Shown: positions 60,681 to 64,000 of the stretch, piece after piece
Layout of the letters: each line of letters opens with the position of its first letter
Position numbering within the stretch: the stretch's first letter is position 1
Source: Mycolicibacterium confluentis
GTDB taxonomy: Bacteria > Actinomycetota > Actinomycetes > Mycobacteriales > Mycobacteriaceae
Reading direction: 5' to 3'
Assembly: GCF_010729895.1 (NCBI RefSeq)
Contig: NZ_AP022612.1
Location: 1,550,001 to 1,614,000 of the forward strand
Length of the DNA stretch: 64,000 bases
Position numbers and translations under genes: made by a program
Notes under the pieces: model-generated
Database searches by the model: none
What the model saw: the letters and a program-made list of their open reading frames with translations, nothing else
What the model was told of the DNA's origin: nothing

Positions 60681-62600
60681 TCACTCCGGCAGGTTCTCTG
60701 GGTGCAGCATCTCGGCGTACCGCAACTGCTCCGGAATGCCGAATCCGTCGACCAGCAGCTCGGCGTGGGGGCGAAGCCGCTTACAGCGGTCGTTGATCGC
60801 ACGAGTCACGGCCTTGGCGCGTTCAGTCGACAGGTAGCGATGCTCGATCCACCACGCCTTGTCCTCCTCGATCACGCTCAGCGCGTACAGGTCGCACACC
60901 AGGTTCAGGACCTCGCGCGCCCCGTCGTCCTCACAGGCATCGATTCCGGCCACGAAGGCCTCCAGGATCACGCGGTCGATATGCGCGCTCGCGGCGTTCA
61001 GCACGTGGTCCTGCACTGAGTTGAACGCGTCGAACGCGCTCATCTCCTTGGCCTTGCCCTGCAGTCGGCGCGCGACCGAGGCCAGCATGTACTCCTCGCG
61101 GTCCTCGAACATCTTGACCTGGGTGCCGCGGTTGAACAGGCTGCCCTCCTCCTCGTTGTCCTGCCGGGTGTCGAGGATGGTCTGCATGATGGTCTCGGCC
61201 GCGGTGCGTTTCATGACGCGCTCGCCGGCGAAGTTCGCGGCGAACCGGACCCACTCCACGGGGCTCATGCCCTTGATGTCGTCGGCGTAGGCCGTCAGCA
61301 GTTCCTTGGCCACCAACTGCGTCAGCACATGGTTGTCGCCCTCGAATGTGGTGAACACGTCGGTGTCGGCCTTCAGGGCGATCAGGCGGTTCTCGGCCAG
61401 GTACCCCGCCCCGCCGCAGGCCTCCCGGGCCTCCTGGATGGCGCGGGTGGCGTGCCACGTGTTGGCGGCCTTGAGCCCGGCCGCGCGGGACTCCAGTTCG
61501 CGCTGTTCCTCGGGATCGGGATCCTCGGCGGTCTGCAGGTCGTGGCACTTGGCCACCAGTTCGTTCTGCGCGAACTGCAGTGCATACGACTTGGCGATCA
61601 GCGGCAGCAGCCGACGCTGGTGCACCAGGTAGTCCATGATGACCACCTCGTCGTCGCCGTCCGGGGCGCTGAACTGCTTGCGCTGCAACGCATACCGGGT
61701 CGCGATGTCCAGGGCCACGCGGGTCGCGGCGGCCGCGCTGCCACCGACCGTGACACGGCCGCGGATGAGGGTCCCCAGCATCGTGAAGAACCGCCGGTTG
61801 GGGTTCTCGATCGGTGAGGTGTAGGTGCCGTCGGCGGCGACGTCGGCGTACTTGTTGAGCAGGTTCTCGCGCGGCACGCGGACGTGGTCGAACATGATGC
61901 GGCCGTTGTCCACGCCGGGCAGGCCGCCCTTGTAGTGACAGTCCGACGTGGTGACGCCGGGCAGGTCGTTGCCGTCCTCGTCGCGGATCGGCACGACGAG
62001 GCAGTGCACGCCGTGGTTCTCGCCGTCGGGGGTGATCAGCTGGGCGAACACCGCGGCCACCCGCGCGGTTTCGGCCGCCCCGCCGATGTAGTCCTTGCGC
62101 GACGACGGGGTGGGGGAGTCGATGACGAACTCTTCGGTGGCCGGGTCGTAGGTCGCGGTGGTCTCGATGGACTGCACATCGCTGCCGTGCCCGGTCTCGG
62201 TCATGGCGAAGCAGCCCAGCAGGTCGAGGTCGATGATGCGCCGGACGTACGCGCTGTGGTGGCGCTCGGTGCCCAGGTTCTCGATGGCGCCGCCGAACAG
62301 GCCCCACTGCACGCCCGCCTTGACCATCAGCGACAGGTCGCTCATGGCCAGCATCTCGATCCGCGTGACGGCCGCTCCGACGTCACCGTTGCCGCCGTGG
62401 TCCTTCTTGAATCCGTCCTCGGCGGCGCCGTGGGCGGCCATGATGCGAAGCTGTTCGCCGACCTTGGTGCGGGCGATCACGGTGTTCGGCGTGTAGTGGG
62501 GGCGGAAGACTTCATTGCTCAACTCGGTGCGCACGGCGTTCTTGACGTCGCGCCAGCGCCCGTCGAGGGCGTTCCTCACATGCTCCGCAGTCGTGGTCAT
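60681..62600 (-). CDS. acyl-CoA oxidase/dehydrogenase, long form
   Basis: 639 residues from ATG 62600, longer than ordinary FadE proteins (about 380-400) and with the architecture of peroxisomal-type acyl-CoA oxidases: FAD-binding middle domain (LLGCFAMTETGHGSDVQSIET, KDYIGGAAETARVAAVFAQL), helical domain with AIQEAREACGGAGYLAENRL, the catalytic-region TTFEGDNHVLTQLVAKELL, and a second C-terminal helical domain. It would start beta-oxidation of fatty acyl-CoA, reducing oxygen or passing electrons to ETF. Monocistronic. Substrate unknown. Confidence 0.88.
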   Translation of the reverse strand: MTTTAEHVRNALDGRWRDVKNAVRTELSNEVFRPHYTPNTVIARTKVGEQLRIMAAHGAAEDGFKKDHGGNGDVGAAVTRIEMLAMSDLSLMVKAGVQWGLFGGAIENLGTERHHSAYVRRIIDLDLLGCFAMTETGHGSDVQSIETTATYDPATEEFVIDSPTPSSRKDYIGGAAETARVAAVFAQLITPDGENHGVHCLVVPIRDEDGNDLPGVTTSDCHYKGGLPGVDNGRIMFDHVRVPRENLLNKYADVAADGTYTSPIENPNRRFFTMLGTLIRGRVTVGGSAAAATRVALDIATRYALQRKQFSAPDGDDEVVIMDYLVHQRRLLPLIAKSYALQFAQNELVAKCHDLQTAEDPDPEEQRELESRAAGLKAANTWHATRAIQEAREACGGAGYLAENRLIALKADTDVFTTFEGDNHVLTQLVAKELLTAYADDIKGMSPVEWVRFAANFAGERVMKRTAAETIMQTILDTRQDNEEEGSLFNRGTQVKMFEDREEYMLASVARRLQGKAKEMSAFDAFNSVQDHVLNAASAHIDRVILEAFVAGIDACEDDGAREVLNLVCDLYALSVIEEDKAWWIEHRYLSTERAKAVTRAINDRCKRLRPHAELLVDGFGIPEQLRYAEMLHPENLPE

Positions 62601-62772
62601 TACCCGACGGTAGCCCTGAACCGCCCCCCGCAAACGTGACTCTGGCAACGTAGGTCAGCCTCACCCGCCTGCGGTCACAGAGATGGCGCTCAAAGGACAC
62701 CCGTGTCCGAGCTCGAGCTGCCGCACGACTTCGATCACTCAGAGGTCAGCGGGTCGCCCGGCATTTCTTAGC

Positions 62773-62833
62773 GCCGAGAAGAGGCTGGTTAACAGCCGAC
62801 CTGGGACTTTGTGTACACCAGGCTCTTCTGAGC
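62773..62833 (+). repeat. 61-bp palindromic repeat family 1, copy A
   Basis: Arms GCCGAGAAGAG (62773-62783) and CTCTTCTGAGC (62823-62833). Core segments AACAGCCGACCTGGG and TTTGTGTAC recur in the other copies. It ends two bases before the TTGTCCACA motif of the second DUF559-type gene. Confidence 0.85.
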
Positions 62834-62834
62834 A

Positions 62835-62858
62835 GTTGTCCACAGCGGTGAATACCGC
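62835..62858 (+). promoter_or_regulatory. shared upstream motif with DnaA-box-like TTGTCCACA, copy 2
   Basis: GTTGTCCACAG followed by CGGTGAATACCGC, ending 30 bases before ATG 62889. It equals the motif at 51934-51956 except for one inserted base; CGGTGAATACCG is itself a small palindrome. Confidence 0.65.
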
Positions 62859-62888
62859 AATCCGGGGCTCGCCCGCACGATCTTCGGC

Positions 62889-63779
62889 ATGCAGAGACTG
62901 GTCGTGGCATCGGAGGCCATCGCCTCGGGTCGACTGACGCGCCGCGAGCTCACCCGCGACTACAGCAGGGTGTACCGCAACGTCTACGTGCCCACCGGCA
63001 CCACATTGTCGGCTGCCGAGCGGGCGAAGGCCGCCTGGCTGTCCTCCGGCCGCGACGCCGTGATGTGCGGGTTGTCCGCGGCCGCACTGTTGGGCAGCAG
63101 GTGGATCCCCGACGACGCTCCCGCCGACGTGCTGGGTCGTCACCACCGCAGGGATGACGGCATCGTTGTCCACGCTGAACGCGTGCCGGCCGAGGAGTTG
63201 GTCTGGTGCCAGGGCGTCCGCTGCACCGACGTCGAGCGAACGGTGTTCGACCTGGGTCGTCGACTCCTTTTCCCAGAGAATCTGATTCGGGTCGATGCAC
63301 TGTTGAACGCGACGGGTGTGCCGGTCGAGGGGATCGCTGGAATCGCCGACAGGTATCGGGGCGCGCGCAACATCCGTCGCCTCGATGAAGTGCTGCGCCT
63401 TGCCGATGGCGGCGCCGAGTCACCCCAGGAGAGTCGGGTGCGGATCGTCCTGATCGAAGGTGGGCTCCCGCGCCCGGCCACGCAGATCAGGGTCGGCCGG
63501 AGGCGGGTCGACATGGGCTGGCCGGAGTGGAAGGTCGGCGTGGAATACGACGGCGCGCAGCACTGGACGGACATTGACCAGCATGGCGGCGACATCGCCA
63601 GGCTGGAGTACCTGCATCAGATGGACTGGGTGATCGTGCGAGTGGTCGCAGCGCACCTGCGAGACCCGCAGCTGATCATCGAGCGCGTGGTGGCGGCGTT
63701 GCGCGCGAAGGGTTGGCAGGGCTCGCTGGCGCCGGTGCAGATCGGGCCAGCCGTTCAGTCACCGAAAAGAGGCTGGTGA
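62889..63779 (+). CDS. AbiEi-like/DUF559 endonuclease-domain protein (copy 2)
   Basis: 296 residues from ATG 62889. N-terminal winged-helix/AbiEi-like part (GRLTRRELTRDYSRVYRNVYVP, about 15-36; VMCGLSAAALLGSRW), middle VERTVFDLGRRLL region, and a C-terminal DUF559/Vsr nuclease-type domain (about 190-280): SPQESRVRIVLIEGGLPRP, then RRRVDMGWPEWKVGVEYDGAQHW with the PD-(D/E)xK Asp and Glu. The last residues PKRGW and the stop are encoded by the left arm of repeat copy B, so the 3' end has been formed or replaced by the repeat. Architecture as in the gene at 51983. Function unknown. Confidence 0.8.
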   Translation: MQRLVVASEAIASGRLTRRELTRDYSRVYRNVYVPTGTTLSAAERAKAAWLSSGRDAVMCGLSAAALLGSRWIPDDAPADVLGRHHRRDDGIVVHAERVPAEELVWCQGVRCTDVERTVFDLGRRLLFPENLIRVDALLNATGVPVEGIAGIADRYRGARNIRRLDEVLRLADGGAESPQESRVRIVLIEGGLPRPATQIRVGRRRVDMGWPEWKVGVEYDGAQHWTDIDQHGGDIARLEYLHQMDWVIVRVVAAHLRDPQLIIERVVAALRAKGWQGSLAPVQIGPAVQSPKRGW

Positions 63780-63821
63780 ACAGCCCTCCTGGCACTTTGT
63801 GTGAGGCGGGCTCTTCTCGGA
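63761..63821 (+). repeat. 61-bp palindromic repeat family 1, copy B
   Basis: Arms ACCGAAAAGAG (63761-63771) and CTCTTCTCGGA (63811-63821), core GAACAGCCCTCCTGGC and TTTGTGTG. It supplies the stop codon of the second DUF559-type gene. Confidence 0.85.
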
Positions 63822-63843
63822 GAGGAGGGGACGTCGGCCCGTC

Positions 63844-63904
63844 GCCGAGAAGAGCCTAAAGAACAGCCGACCTGGGCTTTTATGTACGGCAGCCTCTTCT
63901 GGGC
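63844..63904 (+). repeat. 61-bp palindromic repeat family 1, copy C
   Basis: Arms GCCGAGAAGAG (63844-63854) and CTCTTCTGGGC (63894-63904), core GAACAGCCGACCTGGGCTTT. It follows copy B by 22 bases in the same orientation. Confidence 0.85.
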
Positions 63905-63929
63905 GCCGAGGGGATAGGGCGAGGGATTC

Positions 63930-64000
63930 CTAGCTGGTGGTGTCGAGCAGGCGGCGCAGCACCTCGACGGATGCCGCCAGCACCTCGCGGTCGGCGGCGT
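63930..64000 (-). CDS. 3' end of a minus-strand gene, cut by the window edge
   Basis: Reading left from the edge, the last 22 codons are open and end in TAG (63932-63930), giving the C-terminus DREVLAASVEVLRRLLDTTS, an amphipathic helix. This looks like the final helix of a MarR-type regulator, but too little is visible to be sure. Confidence 0.4.
   Translation of the reverse strand, partial: AADREVLAASVEVLRRLLDTTS

Overview
The window is high-GC actinobacterial DNA, almost certainly from a rapidly growing mycobacterium (Mycolicibacterium-like). The evidence is a complete mycobactin siderophore locus, mycobacterial-type gene pairs (hrcA-dnaJ2, smtB-zur, recO-uppS, dgt-dnaG), a PGRS-like glycine-rich protein, leaderless genes, and gene order that largely mirrors the M. 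tuberculosis Rv2343c-Rv2393 region as I remember it.

Layout. 1-3159: 3' part of a glycine-rich PGRS-like protein with three 660-bp tandem units. 3253-7026: an F420/FMN-type oxidoreductase gene, then on the minus strand the assimilatory sulfate operon sirA-cysH-chelatase, preceded by a 31-codon leaderless leader gene with a run of cysteine codons. 7119-8297: hemW. 8304-34806: the mycobactin locus. A divergent promoter with two IdeR-like boxes near 15.26-15.30 kb drives mbtA plus a 6-methylsalicylate-synthase-type PKS leftwards, and mbtB-mbtT-mbtC-mbtD-mbtE-mbtF-mbtG-mbtH rightwards, nearly all with overlapping start/stop codons. No salicylate synthase (mbtI) is present here, so the PKS probably supplies the aryl cap. 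34956-43923: conserved housekeeping genes (hrcA, dnaJ2, rsmE, a degenerate GGDEF membrane protein, phoH, ybeY, a CBS-domain membrane protein, a deaminase-fold protein, era). 43999-51756: two tandem secreted CAP-domain genes, amidase, recO, uppS, smtB-zur with a striking operator region, a SIMPL protein, glyS. 51757-59998: a DUF559-type nuclease gene bracketed by inverted 60-bp repeats, a TPM-domain membrane protein, dgt, a membrane sensor-like lipid-facing protein, dnaG and two small secreted proteins. 60074-64000: small membrane protein, tRNA-Asn, acyl-CoA oxidase, and a second DUF559-type nuclease gene surrounded by 61-bp palindromic repeats.

How genes work together. The mbt genes form one assembly line: PKS-made (methyl)salicylate is activated by MbtA, loaded on MbtB, cyclised with Ser/Thr, extended by MbtE (Lys), MbtC/D (beta-hydroxy acyl) and MbtF (terminal Lys), with MbtG hydroxylating lysine and MbtH assisting adenylation. 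SirA and CysH reduce sulfite and adenylyl sulfate, and the neighbouring chelatase fits siroheme supply. SmtB-Zur form a zinc-responsive pair.

The most intriguing unexplained signal is that two distantly related AbiEi/DUF559-type nuclease genes, 11 kb apart, share an upstream motif containing the DnaA-box-like TTGTCCACA at nearly the same distance from the start codon, and each lies between copies of a different REP-like palindrome family.
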